Source of the DNA: JAVEWJ01 sp034004605
GTDB lineage: Bacteria; Patescibacteriota; Gracilibacteria; UBA1369; LOWO2-01-FULL-3
Assembly: GCA_034004605.1 (NCBI GenBank)
Contig: JAVEWJ010000002.1
Span: 1 to 64,000 of the forward strand
DNA: 64,000 nucleotides
Direction: 5' to 3'
The notes beneath the pieces were generated by a model, which was not told where the DNA came from, made no database searches, and saw only the letters and a program-made list of their open reading frames with translations. The position numbers and the translations under genes were made by a program. Positions 18,907-28,512 of this stretch are shown one piece after another. Every line of letters begins with the position of its first letter. Position 1 is the first letter of the stretch.

Positions 18907-19817
18907 TGTCAAATTCAATTAAAGACATAAGGAGAAAATTGAAATCGATTAAATCGACAAGGCAAATTACAAAGGCTATGGAACTTGTTGCGACTTCAAA
19001 AATGAAAAAGGCTACGGATTTTGCGATTCGTCTTAGGAATTATGGCTATTTGGCTTTTTCTCTTATTTCAAGTCTTTCGGCAAACGGAAAAGTTAAATCC
19101 GATTTGTTTGAAATACGCCCGGTAAATAATGTTTTGGTTTTACTTTTTACTACGGATAAAGGTCTTTGCGGAGGTCTTAATGCTAATTTGTTCAAAAAAA
19201 TCGCCAAGCTTAAGGCGGGTGTTATTTCTTCGCATCCGGATGCAAAATTTACTTTTGTTGCCAGTGGTAAAAAGGGAGCTGATTTTTTACGAAGAGTTGG
19301 AGAGAAAATCGATTTTATTTTTCCCGCTTTTACAAATAATCCGAAAATAAGAGACATTTTCCCGATGACAAAAATTGCTATGGATGGCTTTTTAAACGGC
19401 TCTTTTGATAAAGTGCTTTTGGTTTATCCCGATTTTGTTTCTTTAATTCAACAAAAACCAGTGGTAAAAACACTTTTACCTTTTTCTACAGGGGTTTTTG
19501 CAGAGATGCTTTCCGAATTGGGGTCAAAATTTTCAAGTGTTGCTCATTTGCCCGAAAAAAAGCTTACTTATAAGCTGGAGCCGGATTCAAATTTTATTTT
19601 AAACAATATTATCCCTCAACTTCTTGAATCTCAAATATATCAGGCTGTTCTTGAAACTTCCGCTTCCGAACATAGTGCCAGAATGGTTGCCATGCAAAAT
19701 GCGACCAGTGCAGCTTCGGATTTACTCGATAATCTAACATTAACATATAATCAAGCTAGACAAGCGGCGATTACGCAAGAAATTGCGGAAATCGCGGCAA
19801 GTTCTTTAACTCTATAA
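18906..19817 (+). CDS. atpG: ATP synthase subunit gamma
   Basis: 303 residues, slightly above the usual 285-295. N-terminus SIKDIRRKLKSIKSTRQITKAMELVATSKM and C-terminus NATSAASDLLDNLTLTYNQARQA form the rotating coiled-coil shaft. The DKGLCGGLN motif is intact. It touches atpA and is followed by atpD after four bases. Confidence 0.96.
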   Translation: MSNSIKDIRRKLKSIKSTRQITKAMELVATSKMKKATDFAIRLRNYGYLAFSLISSLSANGKVKSDLFEIRPVNNVLVLLFTTDKGLCGGLNANLFKKIAKLKAGVISSHPDAKFTFVASGKKGADFLRRVGEKIDFIFPAFTNNPKIRDIFPMTKIAMDGFLNGSFDKVLLVYPDFVSLIQQKPVVKTLLPFSTGVFAEMLSELGSKFSSVAHLPEKKLTYKLEPDSNFILNNIIPQLLESQIYQAVLETSASEHSARMVAMQNATSAASDLLDNLTLTYNQARQAAITQEIAEIAASSLTL

Positions 19818-19821
19818 TATT

Positions 19822-21186
19822 ATGGCAGGTAAAATTACTCAAATTATCGGTGCTGTTGTGGATATCTCTTTTGAAAATGAGGAACTTCCAAAGATTTATG
19901 ATGCTTTGAAAGTGATACTTGGTAAAGAAGAGTTGATTCTCGAGACTCAACAACACTTGGGTGGAAATATGGTTCGTTCTATTGCTATGGGCGCTACGGA
20001 TGGACTTAAAAGGAACCAGGAGGTCGAAAATACGGGTCTTCCTATTTCTGTTCCTGTAGGTAGGGAAACGCTTGGAAGAATGTTTGATGTACTTGGAAAT
20101 CCTTTGGATGATAAGGAACCTGTGAAAACCAAAAAAACTTATCCGATTCACAGAGCCGCTCCCGGATTTGATGAACAAAATGCGAAAAATGATATTCTGG
20201 AAACGGGAATTAAGGTTATTGATTTGATATGTCCGATTGTTAAAGGAGGAAAGGTCGGGCTTTTCGGAGGTGCCGGAGTAGGCAAGACTGTTGTAATTAT
20301 GGAACTTATAAGAAATATTGCGCAGGAACATGGAGGGTTTTCAGTATTTGCCGGAGTGGGAGAGCGAAGCCGTGAAGGAAACGATTTGTATCATGAAATG
20401 AAGGAATCCGGGGTGCTTGATAAAACCACATTGGTCTTCGGACAGATGAATGAACCACCCGGAGTAAGACAAAGAGTTGGTCTTACAGGTGTTACGATGG
20501 CCGAGTATTTTAGAGATGAGGAAAATCAGGATGTACTTTTGTTTATTGATAATATTTTCCGTTTCACACAAGCGGGATCAGAGGTATCGGCTCTGCTTGG
20601 AAGAATACCGTCTGCTGTAGGTTACCAACCCACACTTGCCACTGAAATGGGCACTCTTCAGGAAAGAATTACTTCTACTAAAAATGGATCTATTACTTCA
20701 ATTCAAGCTGTGTATGTACCTGCTGACGATCTTACCGATCCGGCTCCCGCTACCACATTTGCGCATCTTGACTCTACTGTAGTGCTTTCCAGAGCACTTT
20801 CCGAACTTGGTATTTATCCGGCAGTAGATCCTCTTGATTCCACTTCCACAATTCTTTCCCCCGATATAGTAGGGGAGGAACATTATCAGGTTGCTCGAGG
20901 TGTTCAAAAAATTCTTCAAAGATATAAAGATTTACAGGATATCATCGCGATTCTAGGCATGGAAGAACTATCAGAAGAAGATAAGCTAACCGTAAAAAGA
21001 GCAAGAAAAATTCAAAAATTCCTTTCACAGCCTTTCTTTGTTGCTGAAACATTTACAGGTAGGGGTGGGAAATATGTTACTCTTAAAGATACCATTTCCG
21101 GATTTAAAATGATTTTAGATGGTACTCTTGATGATATTGAAGAAAGCCAGTTTTACATGAAAGGTTCTATTGATGAGGTTAAATAA
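19822..21186 (+). CDS. atpD: ATP synthase subunit beta
   Basis: 454 residues. Walker A GGAGVGKT (about 152-159), catalytic GERSREGNDLYHEM, and the DELSEED-like acidic segment ELSEEDK near residue 383 are present. It is the catalytic subunit. It starts four bases after atpG. Confidence 0.97.
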   Translation: MAGKITQIIGAVVDISFENEELPKIYDALKVILGKEELILETQQHLGGNMVRSIAMGATDGLKRNQEVENTGLPISVPVGRETLGRMFDVLGNPLDDKEPVKTKKTYPIHRAAPGFDEQNAKNDILETGIKVIDLICPIVKGGKVGLFGGAGVGKTVVIMELIRNIAQEHGGFSVFAGVGERSREGNDLYHEMKESGVLDKTTLVFGQMNEPPGVRQRVGLTGVTMAEYFRDEENQDVLLFIDNIFRFTQAGSEVSALLGRIPSAVGYQPTLATEMGTLQERITSTKNGSITSIQAVYVPADDLTDPAPATTFAHLDSTVVLSRALSELGIYPAVDPLDSTSTILSPDIVGEEHYQVARGVQKILQRYKDLQDIIAILGMEELSEEDKLTVKRARKIQKFLSQPFFVAETFTGRGGKYVTLKDTISGFKMILDGTLDDIEESQFYMKGSIDEVK

Positions 21187-21191
21187 ATTTT

Positions 21192-21635
21192 ATGGAAAAA
21201 ATGAAATTACAAATAGTAACACCCGATAAAACTCTTTATCAAAGCGAAGTTTCTTATGTCGTTGTTCCAGCTCTGGATGGTCAAATAAGTGTTTTGCCGG
21301 GGCATATTCCTCTTATTACAGCCATAAAGCCGGGTGAAATCAAAATTGTTAACGATTCAAATGAGGAATTTTTCAGCATTACAAAAGGTGTTCTTGAGAC
21401 CGATGGAAAATCCGTGACTATTTTGGCGGATTCGGGGGAAAGAGCTGAAGAAATTGATGAAACAAGAGCACAGGAGGCTATGAATAGGGCAAAAGAGATG
21501 ATGTCTAAAGAGTATAAGGATAAAGTTTCTTATGCGGATGCTATTTCAGAGCTTGAAAGAGCCACTTCTCGCCTAAAAATTGTAAAAAAACGAAGAGGTG
21601 CTCGACGATCTAATTTTGGTAATTCAAATATGTAA
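21192..21635 (+). CDS. atpC: ATP synthase subunit epsilon
   Basis: 147 residues. N-terminal beta-sandwich (KLQIVTPDKTLYQSEVSYVVVPALDGQISVLPGHIPLI) and C-terminal helical hairpin (about 90-135) with a basic end. Couples and regulates the rotor. Five bases after atpD, followed three bases later by the AtpI-like gene. Confidence 0.95.
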   Translation: MEKMKLQIVTPDKTLYQSEVSYVVVPALDGQISVLPGHIPLITAIKPGEIKIVNDSNEEFFSITKGVLETDGKSVTILADSGERAEEIDETRAQEAMNRAKEMMSKEYKDKVSYADAISELERATSRLKIVKKRRGARRSNFGNSNM

Positions 21636-21638
21636 ATA

Positions 21639-21872
21639 ATGGAAAAGAAAAACAACACAATGACTGCTTTCTCACTCGCTCTAAATTTGGGGTATATGAT
21701 TGTTGTGCCGATACTTCTTTTTGGAGTATCCGGTGTTTTCGTGGATAAGTATTTCGATCTTTTCCCAATTTTTACTCTGATAGGTTTTGTTTTTGCAATG
21801 GGATCGGGTCTCTTGGTTGTTTATGTAAAAACCAAAGACTTAATTTCCGGAAATAAATTATTAAAAAAATAA
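21639..21872 (+). CDS. AtpI/AtpZ-like small membrane protein
   Basis: 77 residues with two hydrophobic helices (about 13-32 and 40-62). The Gly/Asp loop GVSGVFVDKYFDLFPIFTLIG matches AtpI/AtpZ proteins, which help assemble the c ring and carry Mg2+/Ca2+. In most operons this gene opens the cluster; here it sits between epsilon and a. Confidence 0.75.
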   Translation: MEKKNNTMTAFSLALNLGYMIVVPILLFGVSGVFVDKYFDLFPIFTLIGFVFAMGSGLLVVYVKTKDLISGNKLLKK

Positions 21873-21873
21873 T

Positions 21874-22635
21874 ATGGAAGCCAAATTTACACCACCGACT
21901 TTGGGGTCTGAAACCATATTTCATCTTGGAGTTTTTGAAGTTCGAAATACTCTTATAGCTTCTTTTATGGCTATTTTTGTGCTTTTAGTTATTGGGCTGA
22001 TTTTGAGAAAACAAAAATATGCACTTGTGCCTTCCGGTTTCCAAAGTGTTGTTGAGATGGTGATTGGTGGATTTTATGATTTTTTTGGAAATATCGTTCA
22101 TGGAGAAAAGAAACTTGATAAAATTTTTCCGATCGCAATGACGATTTTTCTCTTTGTAATAGTGTCCAATTGGATGGGACTCCTTCCGGGGTTTGGTAGT
22201 ATCGGCTTTTTTGAAGAACACCATGGACATACTGTGTTGGTGCCTTTTTTCCGCTCCACTTTTGCTGATGTAAATATGACCCTCGCTCTAGCACTTATTT
22301 CAATTTCATCAATACAGGTCCTTTCAATCAGCTTTTTGGGGGCAAAGACTTATCTTGGAAAATTTTTCGTTAATCCTTTGAAGAACCCGGTCGGTACATT
22401 TATCGGCCTTCTTGAGCTCCTTTCCGAGGTGTCAAAAATGATTTCATTTTCATTTCGTTTATACGGAAATCTTTTTGCTGGAGAGGTTTTGCTTCTTGTT
22501 ATTTCTTTCCTTGTTCCTTTCATCGCGCCTTTGCCTTTTTATGGACTTGAGGTTTTTGTGGGCTTTGTGCAGGCCCTTGTGTTTTCGTTTTTAACGATTG
22601 TCTTTTTCTCAATCGCCTCAAGCGAACATCATTAA
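21874..22635 (+). CDS. atpB: ATP synthase subunit a
   Basis: 253 residues with five or six helices. The essential arginine is Arg195 in SFSFRLYGNLFAGE. It forms the proton half-channels against the c ring. It is the last gene of the operon instead of the first or second, starting two bases after the AtpI-like gene. The product ends in SEHH. Confidence 0.95.
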   Translation: MEAKFTPPTLGSETIFHLGVFEVRNTLIASFMAIFVLLVIGLILRKQKYALVPSGFQSVVEMVIGGFYDFFGNIVHGEKKLDKIFPIAMTIFLFVIVSNWMGLLPGFGSIGFFEEHHGHTVLVPFFRSTFADVNMTLALALISISSIQVLSISFLGAKTYLGKFFVNPLKNPVGTFIGLLELLSEVSKMISFSFRLYGNLFAGEVLLLVISFLVPFIAPLPFYGLEVFVGFVQALVFSFLTIVFFSIASSEHH

Positions 22636-22693
22636 TTTTTTATTTTATCCTTTTTTTATTCCGTGGTATTATTTTTGCAAATAAAAATTATGT

Positions 22694-23062
22694 ATGTTTA
22701 AAAGGATATTTTTTGGGATTTTATTCAATTCTTTATGTCTTTATGCGGTTGTTACCTTGATTGACGGTGTTTCTTATACTGGTGGACTTAAATTTTTCAT
22801 TTTGACCGGTTTTTTAATCGGATTGCTTAATGCTTTCGTAAAACCGATTTTGAAAATCCTTGCTTTTCCTGCTGTTTTTCTTACCGGAGGACTTTTTATT
22901 ATCGTAATTAATGCCGTGTTGCTTCGCATTTTGGTATATCTTTTAGAGGTAATTAAATTTTCCGATCTCACTCTTAAATTTGATGGTCTTTATGTTTATT
23001 TGCTTTCAGCTTTGTTATTTGGCATAATCAACTGGCTTATTCATTTATTTGTTAAAAAGTAA
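22694..23062 (+). CDS. phage-holin-4-type membrane protein (PF04020-like)
   Basis: 122 residues with four hydrophobic helices. The central FILTGFLIGLLNAFVKPILKILAFP is the hallmark of the PF04020 family (bacterial 'phage holin family' proteins of unknown role, not linked to a prophage here). The ATG at 22694 is preferred over the ATG at 22690, which opens a three-codon frame. It lies between the ATP synthase operon and secG. Confidence 0.75.
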   Translation: MFKRIFFGILFNSLCLYAVVTLIDGVSYTGGLKFFILTGFLIGLLNAFVKPILKILAFPAVFLTGGLFIIVINAVLLRILVYLLEVIKFSDLTLKFDGLYVYLLSALLFGIINWLIHLFVKK

Positions 23063-23066
23063 AATT

Positions 23067-23282
23067 ATGAAAACCGCTCTTTCTATCATTCAGATTCTGC
23101 TTTCAATGTCTCTAATAGCTGTAATTCTTTTACAACAACGCTCGGAAGGACTTTCTGCTACATTTGGAGGAAGTGGTGGTTTTCATGTTGCCAAAAGAGG
23201 TGCCGAAAAAATTCTTTTCAATGTCACTCTTGTTATTTCGGTTTTGTTTATCGTAAATTCATTGGCCTTTTTGTTCGTTTAA
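23067..23282 (+). CDS. secG: preprotein translocase subunit SecG
   Basis: 71 residues: helix 1 (about 3-22), the loop LLQQRSEGLSATFGGSGGF, then helix 2 (about 47-69). The LQQRSEGL-FGG pattern is diagnostic. SecG aids SecYEG translocation. The ATG at 23067 gives the standard N-terminus; a longer TTG start at 23049 would overlap the preceding gene and is less likely. Confidence 0.9.
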   Translation: MKTALSIIQILLSMSLIAVILLQQRSEGLSATFGGSGGFHVAKRGAEKILFNVTLVISVLFIVNSLAFLFV

Positions 23283-23291
23283 TAAAATAAA

Positions 23292-24965
23292 ATGTTTCGC
23301 TTCATAAAGCGTGTTTTTAAAGCTTATGACACAAAGGACATTGTATTGTCCGGTTTTTCTGTGATTGTGTTTTTGCTTATGATTCTTAAAATGATTGTTT
23401 TCCCTTATGGTATGTTTGGCTTCGGAGAGTCGAATATATATACTGAAGCGATGATTTCAAGAAATGGTTTTCAGTCTTTAAATCCGCTTTTTGTGGATTA
23501 TAACGAGTCGGATAGGGAAGCAAGTCGGCTTATTTTTTCGGGTTTAATGAAATATGATCCGCAAAAACGAGCTATTGTTGACGATATGGCTTCTCTGGTG
23601 ATTTCCGCCGATAAGCTCGAATATAATTTGACTCTAAAGGATAATATAAAATGGCATGATGGAAAGTTGTTAACTACCGAAGATGTATATTTTACTTATC
23701 ATGATTTGATTATGAATCCGTCTTTTTCAAATCAGATTTTGAAGGCCAATTTTAATGGTGTAAAAATCGAAATTTTGGATACAAAAACGGTCAAATTTAT
23801 TTTGGAAAAACCGAATTCGTTTTTTATTAGTAATTTGATTATCGGAATTTTGCCTAAACATAAGCTTTTGAGTGTTGATCCCTATAATCTTTTGATTGAT
23901 GATTTTAATAAAAAGCCTGTCGGTTCCGGACCTTTTATGGTTAAAGAGCCTATTGAGATGTTTAATGATGGTCATATGCAAGTTACATTGTATAAAAACC
24001 CCGATTATTATGCGGAACAATCAGAGGTTGAGGTTATTCGTCTAATTTCTTATTTGTCTATGGATGATCTACTTCAAAACATCAATTCTATTAATTCAGT
24101 GGTGAAAATTTCCGGGGCTTTTGTTGATGGTTTCAAGAATAATACTCGTTTTGAAGTGATTGATTACGAACTTCCTCAATATACAGCCGTTTTTATGAAT
24201 ATGGAAAGTGAATATTTGAAGTCTAAAAATGTAAGGCTTGCTTTGCAGAAATCTGTTGATAAAAACGAACTCCTTAGTGAATTTGTGGATAAAAAGCCTG
24301 TTGACACTCCACTTATGGAGCTTGATCAAAGTGCTTGGGTTTATCAATCCAATAAAGAAGAAGCAAATGGGCTTCTTAAGGAAAGTGGTTTTTTGTATGC
24401 CGAATCTGATACGGAGAAGACAGGTTTTCGTTTTAATTCAGATTCTAAGGCTTTGGAGCTTCGTCTTATTGCAAGGCTTTATAATTCTGGAACCAGCCAA
24501 TATGAAGATATGCAGAAGGTGATTAATTATTTAAACGAATCGTTTGAAGAAATCGGTGTCGATTTGGTTGTGGAATTTTTGTTTGATGATGAATTTGAAG
24601 AAAGAATTACAAGGAGAGATTATGATTTGCTCCTTATTGGTCAAAGTATGGGGTACAATTTGGATACTTACGCATTTTGGCATTCAAGTCAGGCAAGTCC
24701 CTCTGGGCTTAATTTTTCAAACTATAAAAGTTTTGCTGTGGATAGTTTGATTGCCGATATTCGTTCGAGTTTTGATAGTGAAAGAAGGCAAAATAAGCTT
24801 ACGGAATTAGCCAAACAAATTAGCGAGGATGTACCGGCGATTTTTCTTTATAGACCGGTTTATTTTTATGCGTACGATAAAAAAATTAGTGGAATTTCTT
24901 TGGATTCGGTTGTTTTTGCAAGCGATAGGTATTCTAATATGGTAAATTGGGAGTTTTCCAAGTGA
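23292..24965 (+). CDS. membrane-anchored family 5 solute-binding protein
   Basis: 557 residues. One N-terminal helix (about 18-38) after a basic start, no lipobox. The fold signature of DppA/OppA-type proteins is present: ASRLIFSGLMKYDPQKRAIVDDMA, YNLTLKDNIKWHDGKLLTTEDVYFT and KPVGSGPFMVKEP. It follows secG by nine bases and probably shares its transcript. As with the protein at 10.5 kb, no permease or ATPase genes are near. The two share the family but not close sequence. Confidence 0.82.
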   Translation: MFRFIKRVFKAYDTKDIVLSGFSVIVFLLMILKMIVFPYGMFGFGESNIYTEAMISRNGFQSLNPLFVDYNESDREASRLIFSGLMKYDPQKRAIVDDMASLVISADKLEYNLTLKDNIKWHDGKLLTTEDVYFTYHDLIMNPSFSNQILKANFNGVKIEILDTKTVKFILEKPNSFFISNLIIGILPKHKLLSVDPYNLLIDDFNKKPVGSGPFMVKEPIEMFNDGHMQVTLYKNPDYYAEQSEVEVIRLISYLSMDDLLQNINSINSVVKISGAFVDGFKNNTRFEVIDYELPQYTAVFMNMESEYLKSKNVRLALQKSVDKNELLSEFVDKKPVDTPLMELDQSAWVYQSNKEEANGLLKESGFLYAESDTEKTGFRFNSDSKALELRLIARLYNSGTSQYEDMQKVINYLNESFEEIGVDLVVEFLFDDEFEERITRRDYDLLLIGQSMGYNLDTYAFWHSSQASPSGLNFSNYKSFAVDSLIADIRSSFDSERRQNKLTELAKQISEDVPAIFLYRPVYFYAYDKKISGISLDSVVFASDRYSNMVNWEFSK

Positions 24966-25037
24966 TTTCAGCTTTACTTTGTGTGCTTATTTATGTATTT
25001 ATTTATAAGCAAAAATTATTCGTAACATAGAAAAAAT

Positions 25038-25478
25038 ATGAAAGTCGTACTCAATAAAGATGTATCAAAACTTGGTTTTAAAGGCGAAGTCCTTGATGTA
25101 AAACCCGGCTTTTTTAGAAATTTTTTGGCTCCGAGATTGATTGCCGATGTTCTTACAAAGGCTAGAGCGAAGGTAGTAAATGCTAGAAAAGACAAAATGG
25201 TAATGAAAAAACAACAAGTTTTGGATAACGCTAAGACTGTTATGGAGAAAGTTTCAGGAAAGACAATTACGGTTAAGGCTAAGGCAAATGATAAGGGAGT
25301 TCTTTTTGCTTCTTTCTCGATTGTTGATTTGATTTCGGCTGTCGAGAAAGAGTTTTCTGTTCGACTTGATCCTAGTTTTGTGAAGATGGAGGCCTTGAAA
25401 GAGCTTGGAAATCACGAAGTTCAATTATCTTTGGGTGACTTGAAAGGCAATCTTTTTGTAAACATTAAAAATGTCTAG
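25038..25478 (+). CDS. rplI: 50S ribosomal protein L9
   Basis: 146 residues, both domains present: MKVVLNKDVSKLGFKGEVLDVKPGFFRNFLAP, a helical linker, then the C-terminal rRNA-binding domain. Some CPR lineages lack L9, so its presence limits the possible affiliation. Its stop overlaps the ruvX start by eight bases. Confidence 0.95.
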   Translation: MKVVLNKDVSKLGFKGEVLDVKPGFFRNFLAPRLIADVLTKARAKVVNARKDKMVMKKQQVLDNAKTVMEKVSGKTITVKAKANDKGVLFASFSIVDLISAVEKEFSVRLDPSFVKMEALKELGNHEVQLSLGDLKGNLFVNIKNV

Positions 25479-25899
25479 TGGTCGAGTTCTCGGCATAGAT
25501 TATGGAAATAAAAATGTTGGGGTGGCGTTAGCGAATTTGGATACTCTAATTGCCACTCCTTTTTGTGTTTTGAATAATAGGGGTAAAAGTGAGCTTTTTT
25601 TTGAGATTAAAAAATTAATTGATTATTGGGAGGTTTCTCTTATTGTTTTCGGTTTGCCAATAAATATGAAAAAAGACCAGAAGGCGAATGAAATTTATGA
25701 TGAGTTGATGGACTTTGTGTCTTATATGAAAGGAAAGTGTGATATTAAAATTGAGTTTTTTGATGAAAGACTTACTACTTTTGAGGCAAAAGACCTTCTT
25801 TCAAAGCAAAACTTTAGCTATAAGGCAATAAAATCTAATAAAGACAGTGTTAGTGCGTCGATTATATTGGAAAAATGGCTAAATTCTCGAATAGAGTAA
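25471..25899 (+). CDS. ruvX: Holliday junction resolvase-like RuvX/YqgF
   Basis: 142 residues, RNase H-like fold: GIDYGNKNVGVALAN (first Asp), the VFGLPINMKKDQ strand, and FFDERLTTFEA (acidic residue). Family members process pre-16S rRNA and may resolve junctions. It overlaps rplI by eight bases. Confidence 0.88.
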   Translation: MSSGRVLGIDYGNKNVGVALANLDTLIATPFCVLNNRGKSELFFEIKKLIDYWEVSLIVFGLPINMKKDQKANEIYDELMDFVSYMKGKCDIKIEFFDERLTTFEAKDLLSKQNFSYKAIKSNKDSVSASIILEKWLNSRIE

Positions 25900-25949
25900 A
25901 AAAGCTTGCAAATAATTGATCATTGTGGTTTAATTACATGTTTTAAAGT

Positions 25950-25978
25950 TTGATAAGTGTTATTTAAAACATTATAAT
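25950..25978 (+). promoter_or_regulatory. promoter of the VirD4-like ATPase gene
   Basis: TTGATA (25950-25955) and TATAAT (25973-25978), spacing 17; start near 25985, leader about 13 bases. Confidence 0.65.
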
Positions 25979-25997
25979 TTTACAGTAATAAACGTTT

Positions 25998-28508
25998 ATG
26001 GAGATTTTGATTTTTGCACTATTGTTTTTGATTTTATTTTCACTGGTTTTAGTGTTTTTTTCCTTTTTAATTAGGTTTAGACAAATTCGGTATAATTCCC
26101 GAATCAAATATACTGTTCTTGAGATGCAGGTGCCTCGGGAAAGCGAAATTGGTCCTATTGCTGCGGAGCATATTTTTGCCACATTTCATGGTATTTCCGG
26201 CAGTTTTTCTTTTTGGCAAAAGTTAAAAGGAATTTCCGGCCCGAGTATCAGCTTTGAAATAGCTAGTATCGGTAATCAAATCAAATTTTATGTAGCCTTT
26301 CCTTCTAAGCTTCGAAATCTTGTTGAAGGCCAAATTTACGCTCAATATCCTGATGTGGAGATTCGTGAGACAAAGGATTATTCTTTAAATCTGAGTCCCG
26401 AATATAAAGCTTCTTCAATGGAGTTAAAGCTTATTTCGGGGAATTTTCTCCCAGTTAAGAGGTATTCTCAATTTGTTACTGGTAGCGATCAGCTTTTTGA
26501 TCCGCTTGCAGGAATCACTTCTTCTTTGGTGAAGTTTCCGGAAATTTCTGATCAGGCTTGGATTTCAGTTGTGATTACACCTCTTCCTGATAAATGGAGA
26601 AAAATTTTTGGAAAATGTATGCAAATTGTAAATGCCGGTTTTTTGAGTAAATGGAATTCACTTCGTGATTTTTATATTTCTTTGTTTACAACCAGAAGTT
26701 TTGTTTTAAGGTTATTTCTTTTTCCTTTGTTTGTTTTGTTTAAGTTCCAAACTCCACGAAAAATAGAAGAAAAATCCGGTGAAATAAGGGAGGTTGTATC
26801 TTCAAAGCATGAAAATGAGACTCCTTTAAGTGCTTCTGTGGATAAAGTGTCGAGGATGCTTTTTGATGTAAGTATTCGTGCTGTTTATGCTTCTAAAAAA
26901 TACAATTCAGAAAATGCACGCTTAAAACTTCAGGAAATTGCTGCTTCTTTTAAGCAATTTAATCAACCTCATTTAAACGGTTTTGAAATTGGATCCATTG
27001 AAGAGGGGGAAAATGTACTTTCAGCTTACAGAAAAAGACTTCTGAAGAATTCTTTTGTTTTAAACAACGAAGAATTGGCGAGTATTTATCATTTGCCGAG
27101 TATTGCAGTAAAAACGCCTAAAATTTTCTGGATTTCTTGTAAAAAACTCGAACCACCTCAGGATTTACCTCTTTATGCAAACGAAGATGATGTGACAATT
27201 TTGGGTGAGACGGATTTTAGAGGTGATCATAAAGTATTTGGCATAAGACCTATCGATCGAAATAGACACCTTTATATGATTGGTAAAACTGGTATGGGTA
27301 AATCAACAGTGCTTGAAAATATGATTTATTCAGATATTATGAGTGGCAAGGGTGTTGGAGTGATTGATCCGCATGGAGATTTGGCAGACAAAGTTCTATC
27401 ATTTATTCCTCCGAAAAGGCTTAATGACGTGATTTTGGTTGAGCCTTTTGATAAAGAAAACGCGGTCGCTTTTAATATGCTTGAAAATATTGATAAGGCA
27501 TATAATTCAATCGTTTGTAGTGGAATCGTTGGCATCTTTAAGAAGATTTATGCTGATAGTTGGGGCCCTCGTCTCGAACACATTCTTCGAAATACAATTT
27601 TGGCTCTTTTGGAATATCCAGGGACTACAATGCTTGGAATTATTAGGATGCTTCAAGATAACGATTTCAGAAGAAAAGTTGTAAAAAAAGTGACTGACCC
27701 CGTGGTTCGGGGCTTTTGGGTTAACGAATTTGATAAAATGCAGGATAGAATAAGGGTCGAAGCGATTTCTCCGATATTAAATAAAGTGGGTCAGTTTTTG
27801 TCCAGCAATACTATTCGAAATATTGTTGGTCAACCGAAAAGTTCCATAAATTTAAGATTTGCAATGGATAAAGGCAAGATTGTCATTATCAATCTTTCAA
27901 AAGGAAAGATGGGTGAGGATAATTCTGCTCTTCTCGGTTCAATGTTTATCACGAAATTTCAGCTTGATGCTATGAGTCGTGCGGATATTCCGGAAAAAGA
28001 AAGAAAAAATTTCTATCTGTATGTCGATGAGTTCCAAAATTTCGCTACGGACTCTTTTGCCACGATTCTTTCAGAGGCCAGAAAATATAAACTTAATCTT
28101 ACGATGGCGAATCAGTATATTGCGCAAATGCCCGATGAAGTGAGAGATGCCGTATTTGGAAATGTGGGTAGTCTTTTTTCTTTCCAAGTGGGCTTTGATG
28201 ATGCGGAAACGATTTCAAAGCAATTCGGTGAGGAGGTTCTTCCTGCGGATTTGGTTTCTTTGAGTAAATATACGGCTTATATGCGTCTTCTTGTTGATAA
28301 TATGCCTTCCAAGACTTTTTCACTTCGTACACTTCCTCCTCCTAATATTGATATCCCTGATGGATATCTGAATAAAGTTCGTAGAGTTGCAAACGAAAGA
28401 TATTCAAACAAAATTTCCGTTGTTGAGGATAAAATTCGAAGGTGGAGTGAAAGTGGTGAAGAAAAAGAAGATAGTCCAAAGTCTTCTGACAGAAAATTTA
28501 AGAAATGA
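25998..28508 (+). CDS. VirD4/TraD-HerA-like ATPase of type IV secretion type
   Basis: 836 residues. One N-terminal helix (about 3-25), a long non-ATPase domain (about 40-390), then a RecA-like motor: Walker A GKTGMGKST (429-437), IDPHGDLADKVL after it, and Walker B with LYVDEFQNF (about 675). A C-terminal helical part follows. This layout is that of coupling-type DNA pumps (TraD/TraG, HerA/DUF87). It may move DNA or protein through the channel suggested by the PrgI/TraC and VirB2-like genes elsewhere in the window. No relaxase is present. The ATPase is separate from those genes by more than 20 kb. Confidence 0.83.
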   Translation: MEILIFALLFLILFSLVLVFFSFLIRFRQIRYNSRIKYTVLEMQVPRESEIGPIAAEHIFATFHGISGSFSFWQKLKGISGPSISFEIASIGNQIKFYVAFPSKLRNLVEGQIYAQYPDVEIRETKDYSLNLSPEYKASSMELKLISGNFLPVKRYSQFVTGSDQLFDPLAGITSSLVKFPEISDQAWISVVITPLPDKWRKIFGKCMQIVNAGFLSKWNSLRDFYISLFTTRSFVLRLFLFPLFVLFKFQTPRKIEEKSGEIREVVSSKHENETPLSASVDKVSRMLFDVSIRAVYASKKYNSENARLKLQEIAASFKQFNQPHLNGFEIGSIEEGENVLSAYRKRLLKNSFVLNNEELASIYHLPSIAVKTPKIFWISCKKLEPPQDLPLYANEDDVTILGETDFRGDHKVFGIRPIDRNRHLYMIGKTGMGKSTVLENMIYSDIMSGKGVGVIDPHGDLADKVLSFIPPKRLNDVILVEPFDKENAVAFNMLENIDKAYNSIVCSGIVGIFKKIYADSWGPRLEHILRNTILALLEYPGTTMLGIIRMLQDNDFRRKVVKKVTDPVVRGFWVNEFDKMQDRIRVEAISPILNKVGQFLSSNTIRNIVGQPKSSINLRFAMDKGKIVIINLSKGKMGEDNSALLGSMFITKFQLDAMSRADIPEKERKNFYLYVDEFQNFATDSFATILSEARKYKLNLTMANQYIAQMPDEVRDAVFGNVGSLFSFQVGFDDAETISKQFGEEVLPADLVSLSKYTAYMRLLVDNMPSKTFSLRTLPPPNIDIPDGYLNKVRRVANERYSNKISVVEDKIRRWSESGEEKEDSPKSSDRKFKK

Positions 28509-28512
28509 TTTT

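Noticed and set aside
24982..25012. 7-bp inverted repeat TGCTTAT...ATAAGCA before rplI
   Set aside because: 14-base AT-rich loop and no T run on either strand; not a convincing terminator or riboregulator.
28387..28512. Longer N-terminus for the PAP2-like protein
   Set aside because: It would read 120 bases out of frame inside the VirD4-like gene; the ATG at 28513 gives a normal membrane start.
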